Positions 13,101 through 25,900 of a stretch of 64,000 nt of DNA are shown here, piece by piece. The DNA is taken from positions 1,982,501-2,046,500 of the forward strand of contig NC_134520.1 in assembly GCF_027942865.1 (NCBI RefSeq), given 5' to 3'. The stretch's first letter is position 1. Every line of letters begins with the position of its first letter. The position numbers and the translations under genes were made by a program. The DNA comes from Odontesthes bonariensis (Eukaryota > Chordata > Actinopteri > Atheriniformes > Atherinopsidae). Under the pieces are notes generated by a model, which saw only the letters and a list, made by a program, of their open reading frames with translations, searched no databases and was not told where the DNA came from.

Positions 13101-16100
13101 ATAGCACATTTCATGTACAAAACAATTCAAAGTGCTTTACATAAAATAAAAGCATTGCTGCAGGGAGTGGAAGAAGCATTAAAAATACATAAAAGAATAT
13201 AAAGAGAAACAAATAAAATAATTTAAATGAATTTAAAAACAAGCAACAGTCCAGATAAATTAAAAGATAGCGTGCAGATTTCATGCATAGACACATGAGA
13301 ACAGAAATGTCTTTAACCTGGATTTAAAAATGTCTCCATTTGGTGAAAGTTTAATCTCCACTGGCAGTTTGTTCCACTTGTTTGCAGCATAACAGCTAAA
13401 TGCTGCTTCTCCATGTTTAGTCTGGACTCTGGACTGGACCAGCTGACCTGAGTCCTTGGATCTAACAGCTCTGCTGGCTTTATATTCTCTGAACATATCA
13501 CAGATGTATTTTGGGCCTAAACCGTTCTGGGATTTGTAAACCATCAGCAGGCTTTTAAAAATATTATGGAAGTTCTCACAAACTTATGATCACATTGGGA
13601 ATCTTTCAGTTTAACTTATGCTTCTTCCTTCTACTGTGTGTGGGACTTGCCAGAGTATGGAGAATTCTTCCACTGCAAAGGAAAGAAGTTCACAGATTTC
13701 GATGAGATCCGCAAAGAAATTGAGTTGGAGACGCGGCGACTCACAGGATCGAATAAAGGCATTTCCCCTGTTCCCATCAGCCTACGGATTTACTCCCCCC
13801 ATGGTAACACAGAGTGCGCTTGTGTGTTTCTCATGACATACCCCCCCACCCCATAGCATACATTTCTCTGACATAGCGATGACATGAGCTTTATTTCTGT
13901 GTTTACAGTGCTGAACCTTACTCTTGTGGACCTGCCTGGGATCACCAAGGTGCCTGTTGGGGACCAGCCAGCAGACATCGAGTACCAGATACGAGACATT
14001 ATCATGCAATATATCTGCAAGGAAAACTGTCTCATTCTGGCCGTCACACCTGCTAACACTGACTTGGCAAACTCTGATGCACTTAAATTGGCCAAAGATG
14101 TGGACCCACAAGGTAAGCAGCATATGTGTGGAGGATGACTGTTGTAGTGCTATTATTGTCTACTGATTGGAACTCTACAAGTTCCTGTATTTATTCCATT
14201 TTATTGAGCTTTTTTGCAATAACAAAGTAAAAGAAAGTCAAATGTTGAACAAAAATATAAAGTGATCTATTGGCCATACTATAAAAACCTGTAAAAAAAA
14301 CAACAAAAAAAAAACATATTTCCACTGGTTTTATGCGACCAAAAATGATGTTATCTCTTCTTAGGTCAGCGCACAATTGGTGTAATCACAAAGCTGGACC
14401 TGATGGACAAAGGAACCGACGCCAGGGAAATACTAGAGAACAGGTTGCTTCCCCTACGCAGAGGTGTGCTGGCTTTGTGTGGATGTGTTGAGACTGCTAG
14501 CGGCAATCGGTGCACAAAAGAGCCTGTTAGAGAGGACTGACACAGTGACTGTCTGTTATCACTCGCCACAAACTTCCCCCTCAAGCAGGCATAGCTGGCC
14601 GTAACCTATATATGACTTGCACTGAGTGTGCGTCTGTCTGTGCACATTAATTCTTTTGTGTAAATATGCAAGAGATGAAGGGCAAGAAATGATGTAATCG
14701 ATAGCTCTGGTTTGTGTGGCAGCCTGAAGTGAAAAAGTCTAATAAGGGGAGGGGGTCCTATAGGCACCAGCTTGCCTGTTGGTGAGTAAAAAGTTGTGCT
14801 TTGTGTGTGTGTGTGTGTGTGTCGGTGCGTGCGCATGTGTGAGAGCGAGCGGAAAGGAGACAGGCTTGGAAAAAGTGAACCCTGGAGGTTCCCGGGGAAG
14901 TGCACAGATTGGGTAAAGCAGCACCAGGTGCAGGGTCCTTCATGCTTCTATTCCGGTACAAATGCATTAACCACGGAAGGCCACTGATATAACTGCTCTG
15001 GTAGCAGCACTGAGCTTAAGCATTAGATATGAAGTCTGGTGTTATTACATCTATTGCTGCACTCAGTTACGGGATTTAGCCCCTTTCATGCAACATGCTT
15101 TGCTGTTGCAGAGACCCACATTTCCTGCTTGTACTATATGCCACAGTCATAACAGAACAAAAGGCAACGTGGGAAGAGTACTCGAGCACACATCAGAAAA
15201 TGAAAGTTGAATTTGTGTTACATGAAAGGCTTTTCTCCTTCCTTATGCTGCACGTTGTCAGGGCAGCTTACAGTGATCACACGCTGTCCGTTCCCCCTTC
15301 ACCTCTGTTTCCCAAGGTTACATAGGGGTGGTGAACCGCAGTCAGAAGGACATTGATGGTAAAAAAGACATTACGGCAGCTCTGGAGTCGGAGAGGAAGT
15401 TCTTCCTGTCCCATCCGGCCTACAAGCACATGGCTGAACGCATGGGGACCCTGTATTTACAAAGAATACTTAACCAGGTTAAAAAAACACACATATGCAC
15501 TCACATTGGGTTCTAAGTACATAATGTGTATGTATTGACAGTTTTTATTTGCAGCAACTGACAAATCACATCCGGGACACACTGCCAGCCTTCCGCGGTC
15601 ATCTGCAGAGCCAGCTTCTGGCCTTGAATAAAGAGGCAGAGGAGTACAGGCAGTATAGTCCTGATGATCCTGCGAGGAGGACCAAGACACTGCTACAGTC
15701 AGTCAGTCATTCTGTGTCTGCGAACTCATGGTTTTTACGTGCCTCTATTTTTTTGTCCCTCAGTCTGCGTGTCTCTTTTCTCCAGGTTAGTTCAACGCTT
15801 GGCTGTCGACTTTGAGAAACTAATTGAGGGCTCCGGCGACAAAATAGACACAGTTAGTCTGTCAGGAGGTGCGAGGATCAATAAAATCTTCCACGAGCGC
15901 TTCCCATATGAGCTGGTGAAGGTGAGTGCGACTCTCGGTTTGATTTGTGTTTATCTAGCCATACAGCAGTACTTTGTGTTCATTTTGCATTCATTCTGCC
16001 TTCATCCATGTCTAAGTCCTCCACTCTAACTTCTGATTTACCATGCGTGTCTTAAGATTGAGTCTGATGAGAGGAAGCTGCGGAGGGAGATCAACTACGC

Positions 16101-19100
16101 TATCAGAAACATACACGGCGTCAGGTGCAGTGCAGAGTGTGGAGTGCTTTTACTGTACATCATTCACTGTTTTTTTTTTTTTATTTAATGTTTTTTCTTT
16201 TCCCTACAGGACAGGCTTATTCACTCCTGACCTGGCCTTTGAAACTATAGTGAAGAAACAAATATCGAATATAAAAGGGCCATGTATAGAATTTGTTGAC
16301 ATGGTCAGTCAGGAACTAATTAGCACGGTGTACCATTGCATCAGCAAGGTATGAGCGTGCTTGTGTCATAAACACATTCTGGCACGTGCAGGATATTCAC
16401 ACGGTGTCGAAACAGTGTCATTTTCTGCTGTTTTTCCCTCCGCAGCTCAGCTGCTTTCCAAAGCTGCGCGATGAGACAGAGAGGATTATTATCACTGAGA
16501 TACGGGAGCAAGAGAGTAAATGCAGAGACCAGGTCGCTCGCACACATTTACCCAGTGCAATCAAAACACAGCTGCAGATGATTCAGCTCCCTTGAAATTC
16601 TTTTTCTCCAATTAATGTATGTCTCCCCTGTTCAGGCCGTGTTGCTTATTGACATCCAGATCGCCTACATAAACACCAAACACGAAGACTTTGTTGGCTT
16701 CACGAAGTGAGCGACCTCTTCAGTTTTAAAGTTAATAGAAACAAAACGTGCATAAAAACTGTAACTTGCTAAGATTTAACCCTATTATGTGTTATTTATC
16801 CCTCTCAGTTCCCAACAGGTGCCGAATCAAAGCTCCGTGAAGGCTGTTGCACGGATTGCAGGGAACCAGGTGAGGTTGCATCATCACTCTCAGGCCAAAA
16901 GTGCATGAAAGTGATTACTTAAAGTTGCATTTACTGATCAGAATTATGTGTCCATGTGTTGGGAAAAAGTCACACCTGCGTATTTGTGCACAACTGTGTC
17001 CAAAAGCTCAAAAAGGGATTTAAAAAAAAAAAATATATATATATATATATTTTTTTTTTACAGCATTGGGGAAGGGCATGAACTTCCCCAATGCTACGTC
17101 ACCATCCCATATGTTAGCCATTAATCTGCATTAATCTGCATTCATAGCCACATATAAATCAGAGTTTTTGTGAAGTTGTGGGGAAAATGAAAAACACTGT
17201 CCCAGTTCGACTGTGCTACGTCAGTAGCCTTGATGTATGATGCTGATGATGTTGAACAGCAGCACTTTGCAACCACAGCTTAGAAAAATTAAAAAGGACG
17301 TCAGTTATTTATACGGTCTCTCATGCTGCTTTTATAATAGTTAATTTCTAAAAGATCAGCATAAACACCCCAAAATGAAAGTAGAAATTGGCTCCACGTT
17401 AATGTTGCTACTTCATCTCCTGTTTTCTCCAGGGTGGGGCCCATCCCTCAAGGCTGATAGTAGGAAACCAATCTCTTAAAGCCTTCTCTTTACCGCTGCC
17501 TCTGCGCTCAATGTGTGTGTGCAGGATTCAAGCTTAAGGGTTGTGGGTTAACATGCCGCTGACGGCAGCGAACGTGCACTCTGTCGAAAAGGCTTCTCGT
17601 ATCTCTCTGAATCCGATCAAATCTGATCACCTGCAACTGGCACGCTGCTAATGCCCCAAACCTCTTTGGCTCTTTTCTTGTTCACAGTGCCTTCTCTGCT
17701 CTAATACGATAATCTTTATTTTGTAGAAGTTCCTCTGTTCCGTAAATACGTACAGATGTTTAAAAAAAAAAAAAAAGAGTTACTCATTTCCAGGATGTAT
17801 ATGTCATATCTTTGCATGATGTCATATTTCCTGTAGCTTTACTCGTTGCACATCTTTCCTCTACAGTGCCTCTCTCGTCACCCCTGCCTGGTCTCTTCCA
17901 TCCTGTTTTCTCCAGATGTGATGTAGCGACTCTTGTGTCTATGCTCACTGTGTTGTCCTTTATCCATGTATCTAGTGCTCTCTTTGATCACTTCTGCCCA
18001 ACTTGTGGTCAGTGAAATGTTCTGGTGATTGTGCCAACCTGCCAGACTGCATAACATGCATTTCACAAGTTTTCCACTCTTTTTTTTTTTTTTTTCCCTC
18101 CTACATTAACTGTTTCAGTTTCAGGCCTTCATAGCTTCATATAGCTTCCTACAGACCTGTCCTTTCAACTCTTCTCTGCCGGTCTTGTCAGTGTTGTCAT
18201 GTCAGCTCTTTATCCTTGGCTGTTCATACGCAGGTCATACGCAAGGGCTGGCTGACCATCAGCAACATTGGCATCATGAAAGGCGGAGCCAAGGAATTCT
18301 GGTTCATCCTCTCTGCAGAAAGCCTGTCCTGGTTCAAAGATGAGGAGGTGAGGCCCTCACTTTCTTTTATTATCTATTAAGTTATTTTTCTTCTTATTAT
18401 GCTCACTCTTATTATGAGGACTGGCATGCTAGCTCTTCAATATGATCGAAAGTAGTGAAGCCAAAACGCAGCGGCCCAGACTGTTCATCACAAGTTTATT
18501 AAAGCAAATCACAACTTGAAACAGCATGTTAAGTGGTAGACTCTGAGAACCAAGAAGAAAAGAAATCCCTTAACTTATTGTTATCGGAGCTTGAAAAAAA
18601 AGCCCCCAGCCGTCTAATTGAAGAAGGTGTCAGTGCTTTTCTGATGTCAGTGGGGCTGCCATCTGTCTGCCTGTCTGTGCCTGCTGTACAGGAGCAGAAG
18701 GTCTGCACAGCAAGTGTAGACAGGCAGACACACCACAACAGTCTCATCCGGTCACAGCTGATGTTGTTGGAAGAGGAAACGGCCGAATATCGGGATGGAA
18801 ATCAGAAGTGGGGAAATATGCTCCAGCATTCATATATGGACACAAACAAGCGTCTGTAAACATTTCCATCTCAGTGAAAACACAGAAGATAATTACAGAT
18901 ATTCCTGAGGTGTGTAGGCTCCCCCTTTATTGTTTAATTGAATTAATTGAATTAATTGTCTAATGGAGTGGCTGGTCGAAACATTTATTGGAATCCTTTC
19001 ACAAATGCAGCACTAGAATGGCCGGAGGACCATGTTGTTAAACTAAACAAAGCGGCACCATCTTTATGGAAATGTTCTGACCGCAATGCATGCACAACTG

Positions 19101-19874
19101 TTGCTTTTCTCTCCTGCCACCTGGACCTGCAACTGACCCCCACCCCTTCCCCCATTCATTCCTCCGGCACCCCCCTCCCCCTTCCTCCTGCTCTCCCCTC
19201 TCTCTTCCCCCTTACTCCTCCTTTTCTTTCCTCTTCTGGGAGTTGAGGCATTTGGAGCGGCTCACTTTGACACAGCTGGAGCTGCCCCAAGCCAAACTGA
19301 GACGCGCACACAGCTCACGCAAACACACACAGTGGACAGAGTTGTGTATACAGTATACACTACACATGCAAGCTCTGATGTAAACAAAGTGTCATGCAAA
19401 TAGCAGAGAAAAATATACACTCGCTCAGACAGACGCATGGTCACTTTTCAGATAAACACTAGATCGCTTGAACGCAGTGTTCCAGACACAGCCCCAGGCG
19501 TGTATGTCCTATACACGCAGTGTTATAGGTTTCCTTTTGCTGCCATTCCCTTACTGAGCATTTACAGATAAACTCCTACACAGGGACGGGGAATCTGCAA
19601 GATATAATACAGAAAGACGCAGGCAAATGTCTTTCGATCACATCAGAACAACAAAATCTAGCTGCTTGCAGATCACAATAAATCACTTGTGCTTCACTAT
19701 TGGAATATGCCCATCTAAAATCTAAATCTTATCAATGGACTTCAGTCTCGTTGGATTTGTCATTAGTTAATCGTTGCATCCCTACACTGTTATAAAGCTT
19801 ATCAGTTGTTTGTGTTTGGAAGGCCTGAGTACATTTTCAGTCACGGGTGTTATCACAGGAAATCAGATCTACTG

Positions 19875-19926
<52 letters not shown>

Positions 19927-22900
19927 AGCCAAGCTTCTGCTTCTTCTCTCTCACAGTTCCCGCTCTCATAACTCTCGCCCACACTACCTCCACATACATT
20001 TCTTTTTTCTTTGACTCCTGCCCCCTTTTCCTTTCTCTTCCTTCTGCCTCTATTGCCTTTTACTCCTCCTTACTCTGCCTCTTTCTGTCTGTCTCACCCT
20101 CTGTCTTTTTCTCCCCCTCTCTGTGGTTGGCAGTCTCCCTGGGACTGTGCACATTCCTGGCTGGAAAATCTGAAGCTTTGTCCAAACACCAGCGTCCAAG
20201 ATCTGCTCAGAGAAATCCCACATGGCTGTTTCTACATTGCAGACCTCCTCTTTTTGACCCCCCCCCCCCCCCCCCCTCCTTCTAACTCCTCCACAGCGTC
20301 TCTCACAAACTCCCCCTCTTCTTCATCCCCAAAATCTACTCTTCCATCTCCCCTCACCCTTCCTGAGTCGATTACCTCCATACACACAGTTTTTTTCGTT
20401 TCTTTGAGGCTGTGCACTACATCTGCTTTCTATGCACTACAGTATTGATACCCTGCACTGACCTCATACTGAGAGTGCAGAGTTTAATCTCCACAGCACT
20501 GAGCAGACATACATTCCTTCACCCCTCGGCTGCCAGGGCTCCACCAAGCAGCCTGAAGAAAAACAGACGGCCCATGCCTATGCACTCAATCTACATGGGC
20601 TCCTCTGTGTGTATGTGCATGTGTGAGGCCTGCTCCACATCTCAAATCCATTAGTCTGTAGGAAGTTGGAGGGGGGGCCACCCTGATGTATGATTCTTCA
20701 CGACCACCCTGACATCGCTGAAAATATAACATACACAAGCATGCAGACACATATGCATACATTCTTATAGAAAGCAGAGCCACAATGTCTGAGGATGCAA
20801 CATTGCCAGTCAGATGCACATGCAAACACTCCAAAAAACCTGCTGCGTGAAACAAATGTTGACTTTCAAGGTTCTATACAGTAAATACATATAGACTATG
20901 CTCCGCTAACTACCTAGTTCGTAGTTTTCCTAGTTTTAGACAAAAAATCTGCTAGTTATAAGTTAAACCCTCTCTTGGTTGTCCGTAAACCTCTCTGCCT
21001 TTAACATTTACCCGCTCTTTACAAAGACACTTAATTCAAGCTCAAAAATGCTGCAAAATGGAGGAGATATTTCTTGACCTAATGCAGAGTTGATAACAAT
21101 GTTTTGGAGGAATGAATGCATTTAAAAGTGAACGCACATTTAAAGACATCTGCACAATAAAAATGAGAGAATACGAGACCCTATATGTGCCTCTGTTTAG
21201 AGAACATGCAGGTTTCCGTGTTGTCCTGTATGAGCAGATGTTACTAGTGTAGGCTGCTGAGGCACTTCCATGCACAGTCTAACCAATGTGCAGACTACTG
21301 TACACCAGAAAGATCCTGAACAGGTAGTCTGAACACTGGGATGACGGAGCAGGACCCTTTTTCACTTTTTCTTCTCTTCAGACTTGCTTTTTCCATCTCT
21401 GGCTGTTTGCTAGCGGTCTCGCCTGATGTGGAGAGTTGTCAAAAAGGTTTCCTCTGATATTCTGTTCTTTTTCCATTATCCGGTGTCAGCGCTTGGTCGC
21501 AGTGTAAGCGGTCTACACACACATCAGACATCCACGCCAATGGCTGTCCCTCTTGTAGAGATGTTAGCGCATCGTGGGTCGGCCGTCCGCAGGACTGCGT
21601 CCCGGCGTAGTATCCAGTCTTGACGTGGCACATTCACTCATTTAGCTAGGGATCTGCCTGTCCACTCAGGGAAGGCATAAGGAAATAAGGGGAGTGAGAG
21701 AAGGAGAGAGAGTTGGGGAGGAACTTAGCAGCCATATATGGGTTGATGGGACCCATGGGGAATCAACTTTTGGACTGGTCTGGAGTTTCTCCCCATTTCT
21801 GCTGCACGCTCTCTCCTGCTCTCTCTGTTCCTCAAAGTTTCCTTGACTACTATTGCAATTTCACCCCCTTCTATTCTTCTATCCACCTCTTTCCCTCCTC
21901 TTCCTCTCGTTCTCATCTCTACTTTCTATTTTCTACTCCATCCGAGCACCCTATACTCACTCCAGTCTCCTCCTCCTCTGTCCAAAGCGATCCCAGATGT
22001 TGCTGTGTGAGCGCCAATCGCGTTCTGTCATTTCGTTTTTTCGACGTCTGTTACAGGAAGTGGGCCTCTTTGGAAAAAAGGGAAAGGGGAGCAAAGGAAG
22101 AGAGTCGAAGGGTTCAGGGGAGCCCTGTGAGAGGGAAGATTGAAATGTACTGTCACATCTCATCCCATATGCGGGCACTTGCTGAGATGTGGGCACATAT
22201 GAGCGCATCTTTACACAAACTCTGTAGCGCAAACAAGATTTAGGACACTTTTTCTGTGGAGGCCAGTTGTTCTCATTACTACATCCATGGCTGTTCCTAT
22301 TACTAAACTCTCTGGAAGGCCTCAACCCAAAGGTTAGTCAGAGGGAGCAGGCTGGGCAAGAGAGACAAGGGGGAAGGGCTTCACTTTAGGAGAAATGTTG
22401 TGTTAGAGCTTCACTCTTGAGTAATGACTTTCACATGTGGGCCCGGCTTCTTTTGCTTTTCTTTTTTCCTTTCTTTTTTTTTTTTCTAACTGCTTCTCTC
22501 ATTGCTTTCCTCCCTGTTTCAGGTCTCTGTTGTACTTTGCCTCCATACTGTCTGGTTCTCCTCACATCCACTCCTCCAACTGTTATCTGTCATTCATAAG
22601 ATGGAGAACAGTTGGAGGATGATGGAGGGTGATGACAGACTATAGACTTATGGCATCTCTTTGCCTGTCTTTCTTCCTTCTCTTTTCTCTCTCTCCTACC
22701 GATGTGAGGGTTGTTAATGTGAAACACGGCGTCAGGCAGAAACATCTTATACGAACTCGGATGCTCTTCTAGTACAGTGGTCCACATGTCCAGCCTGCAT
22801 CACCTCGCCCTCTGAAACTTTTCCCACTACAGTTCAAGTTTCTTGGCCCTTCACTCTACTCTAGGCGCAGGCTGAAAATTATTTACTACCAGACACAACT

Positions 22901-25900
22901 TTTTATCTTTAGCCCCCAAGTGAACTGGCCTCAGTCTCGTTTGTTGCTCGCTATCAACGCTGATGTGGTCTCTCTGTGATGTAATATTTTACCCCGCATA
23001 CCTCTGTCAAATTTTTATCTCTCTGTACTCTGTCTTTTCTAGGAGAAGGAGAAGAAGTACATGCTTCCTCTGGACAACTTAAAGCTCAGAGATGTGGAAA
23101 AGGGCTTCATGTCCAGCAAATTTGTCTTTGCTATCTTCAACACAGAGTTGAGGTTTGTGTGACTGTGTTTTGTGTTTTTTTTATTTTTTATTTCCTTTTA
23201 ATGCCTGTATCTGTTTGGTGAGTGAGTCAGAAAAGGGAGTTTATGCTCTTGTCACCTGCTTGCTGAAGGTTTGGTGATATTTTACGAGGGTGGGTATTTC
23301 AGTTGAGGAAAAGGGAGGAGATGTTAGAATGGTGTTTCGCCCTTCTTCTGACCTCTTTCATTCAACTTTGCCATCTGAACTGAAAGGATATCCAGTGGGT
23401 ACTGGAAAATATGCCAGGCTCTTTAGGGCTGGGCAGCGTTTGCGTGTGCTGGGTTAACGTGTGCGAAACGGAGACAAAACAAGGGCGCAAGAGAAAAGAG
23501 TCCAAGAGTGTTTAGAAGCTGGAGCTGACCCAAAGCATGCATGATTGTACCAAGCATGTGGGCTTTGTTTATAATTCTATGCTATGTTGCATTTGGACAC
23601 ACAAAACCAGATTTGTAAGTGCATGCATGCGTTTGTACATGCGCGTATATGCCTTCACAAAAGACTGTGCGCAGCGACCACAGCATACCGACGGCAGGCT
23701 CATTAAGCAGCTAATCAAAACCAGAGAGCTTGGATCAGAGATGAGGCTGCTCTTGTTTGGAAAGAATTGCTCGACTCACCACAAAAAGGAGGGAGAGAGA
23801 AGAATTGGAAGAGTTGAGAGGAGAAAAAAGCGGGAGAGAGAGTATCAGAGCCATCAGCCAGGAATGTGTCAAAGTCAGTCCTGTGGCGCCCCTCTACCCC
23901 CGCTCCCCTTTCCTGCACCCTCATGCTCTCTGTTTCTCTTTCTGCGTTTGTGTGAAGGGGGGGGGCACTGGCACACTGGCTTTGTCCCTGTCTGACAGTA
24001 ATCAAAAACCTCAGGAAACTTCAAATCTGGAGCGGTCGGGGCTCTGTAGAAATTCCTCTAGATGGGTGAAAAAGCTCAGAAAAGTAAATACAGTAAAGAT
24101 GACCAGATCAAAAAGTTGGTCTCAGTAATAAATCATCCTAAAGAACTATTTCATTATGTGTTCAGCGGCATGTAGGCATGTTAGTGCCTTGATTGTAGCG
24201 TACTAGCACTCTAGTATTGTCATGGTTGGCCTGGCTCCATGTCTGTTAGTCACCACGCCCTGACTTATTAGTCTCACCCATCCTAGACCAGTCATGAGCA
24301 CACACACTGGAGGCATATTTCTTGATCCTCCTATATAACTCTCCTTGCCTACAGTATATCTGGTTTCCCTCGCTATCGCCGTTGTTTCTCACACAAAGCC
24401 TTCACATATTTGAGGTTAATTGCTGTGTGTTCAGAATGTGAGAAGGGAACAACAAAACAACTGAGTGATTAAAGAAAAATGTTTAACAGATGGGCCACAG
24501 CCTGCTCCAGAGCCTTTGCTCATGTCTTACTTTGCCGTGTTGGCTCCACAGCCAGAGCATAGGGATGGCTGTATGGACTGAACGGGGCTGTGAGAACAAA
24601 CACAAAGGAAAAGCAGGGCGGGAAAAAAACCAACACATTTTGCACGGAAGGAAGTCCGTCATGTCAAGCACTGTGTTAGGGGAGAAATCATTTAAATGGC
24701 TTATTATGCGCAGGTATGCGCCTGTATGTTTAATGACTGTAAGGGCTGTGGTTTGTCCGTGTGGACCGTTCTCTGTTCATTCTCTCTTTCCAACTGTTAA
24801 GAAGCGTCCTCGGCATCGTCAGGAGTAACATCAAGACTATTACTAATATAAGCCAGCAGTGGGTCCCAAGTTTTGTGAAATCATGTCAAAGATCCCTTCT
24901 GTGAGAACCTTAACTTCTCTAGCTTTAGACATTGTAAAATTTCCCGTATCCAATTGTTGTGAGTCGATGGAGAAACCTGTTTCCATTTTAGGAGAATGCT
25001 ACGCCCGGCAAGCAGGGTGGTAAAGGCCATGACACGCTGTGCAGAAACGGGGAGAGTTTTGGACAGAGGGAGACCAAAGAGGGCAGTCAGGGGGTTTGAT
25101 TCTAAATTTGTGTTGAGAGCCTGTTTGAGAGTTTGGAATATATTGGACCAAAAGTTGGTTTGCCTCGGGCACGTCCAGAACATGTGTACATGGTCGGCTG
25201 GGGATTGTTTACAGCCCTTACAGGCATCACTGTGACCTGGATATATTTTTGCTAATTTAGCGTTCGTGAAATGGGCTCTGTGAAGCACCTTCCACTGTAA
25301 TAGACCGTGCCTGGCTGGCACAAATCGACGAAGAATGAATCAATTTTAAAATGTCACTCCACTGAACATCAGTAATGTCTACCCCCAAATCCTCTTCCCA
25401 CACATTTTTAAGCGATACAGTGGAGGCTGGGATCACAAGTGCAATCTTTTTATAAATGACAGATATCAGTCGCTTTTGTCGCATATCGTGAGACAGTAAT
25501 TGGTCTATTTCGGCTTCAGGAGGGCGGTTTGGGAAATATGGGAACTGCTTTTGAATAAAGTGTCTCATTTGAAGATACCGAAAAAAGTGGCTATTAGGTA
25601 GGTTGTATTTATCTGACAAAGAGACAAAGGACGTGAAAACACCGTTTTCATAAAGGTCGTTAAGTGTTCTGAGGCCCTTATCTGACCATACACGAAATGT
25701 AGGGTCAGAGCGGGATGGGAGAAATGTGTGATTGTTCAAAACTGGGGCAAAAGTTGAGGCCCTATGTAAGCCGTGCTGCTTCCTGAACTGGATCCAGATT
25801 TTGATTGTATTGGTGACGACCGGATTAGGTGAAACACCACGGGCACTTATGGGGAGCTGTGAACAGATCGCAGAATGTAGGGAGCAAGAAGAGGATGATA

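Larger units (their letters stand above)
18655..21352 (-). ncRNA. dnm3os: inferred dnm3os-like primary transcript
   Basis: The two microRNAs share strand and intron, so one antisense primary transcript probably carries both, as in other vertebrates. Only the minimum span between the hairpins is given; promoter, exons and poly(A) site were not found. Confidence 0.5.

Noticed and set aside
19806-20285. Open frame of about 159 codons in dnm3 intron 14
   Set aside because: It is mostly a CA repeat followed by a C/T-rich tract, with no domain-like composition.
21713-22243. Open frame of about 176 codons on the plus strand
   Set aside because: It is serine/phenylalanine-rich from a pyrimidine tract; there are no splice or start signals and it lies inside a dnm3 intron.
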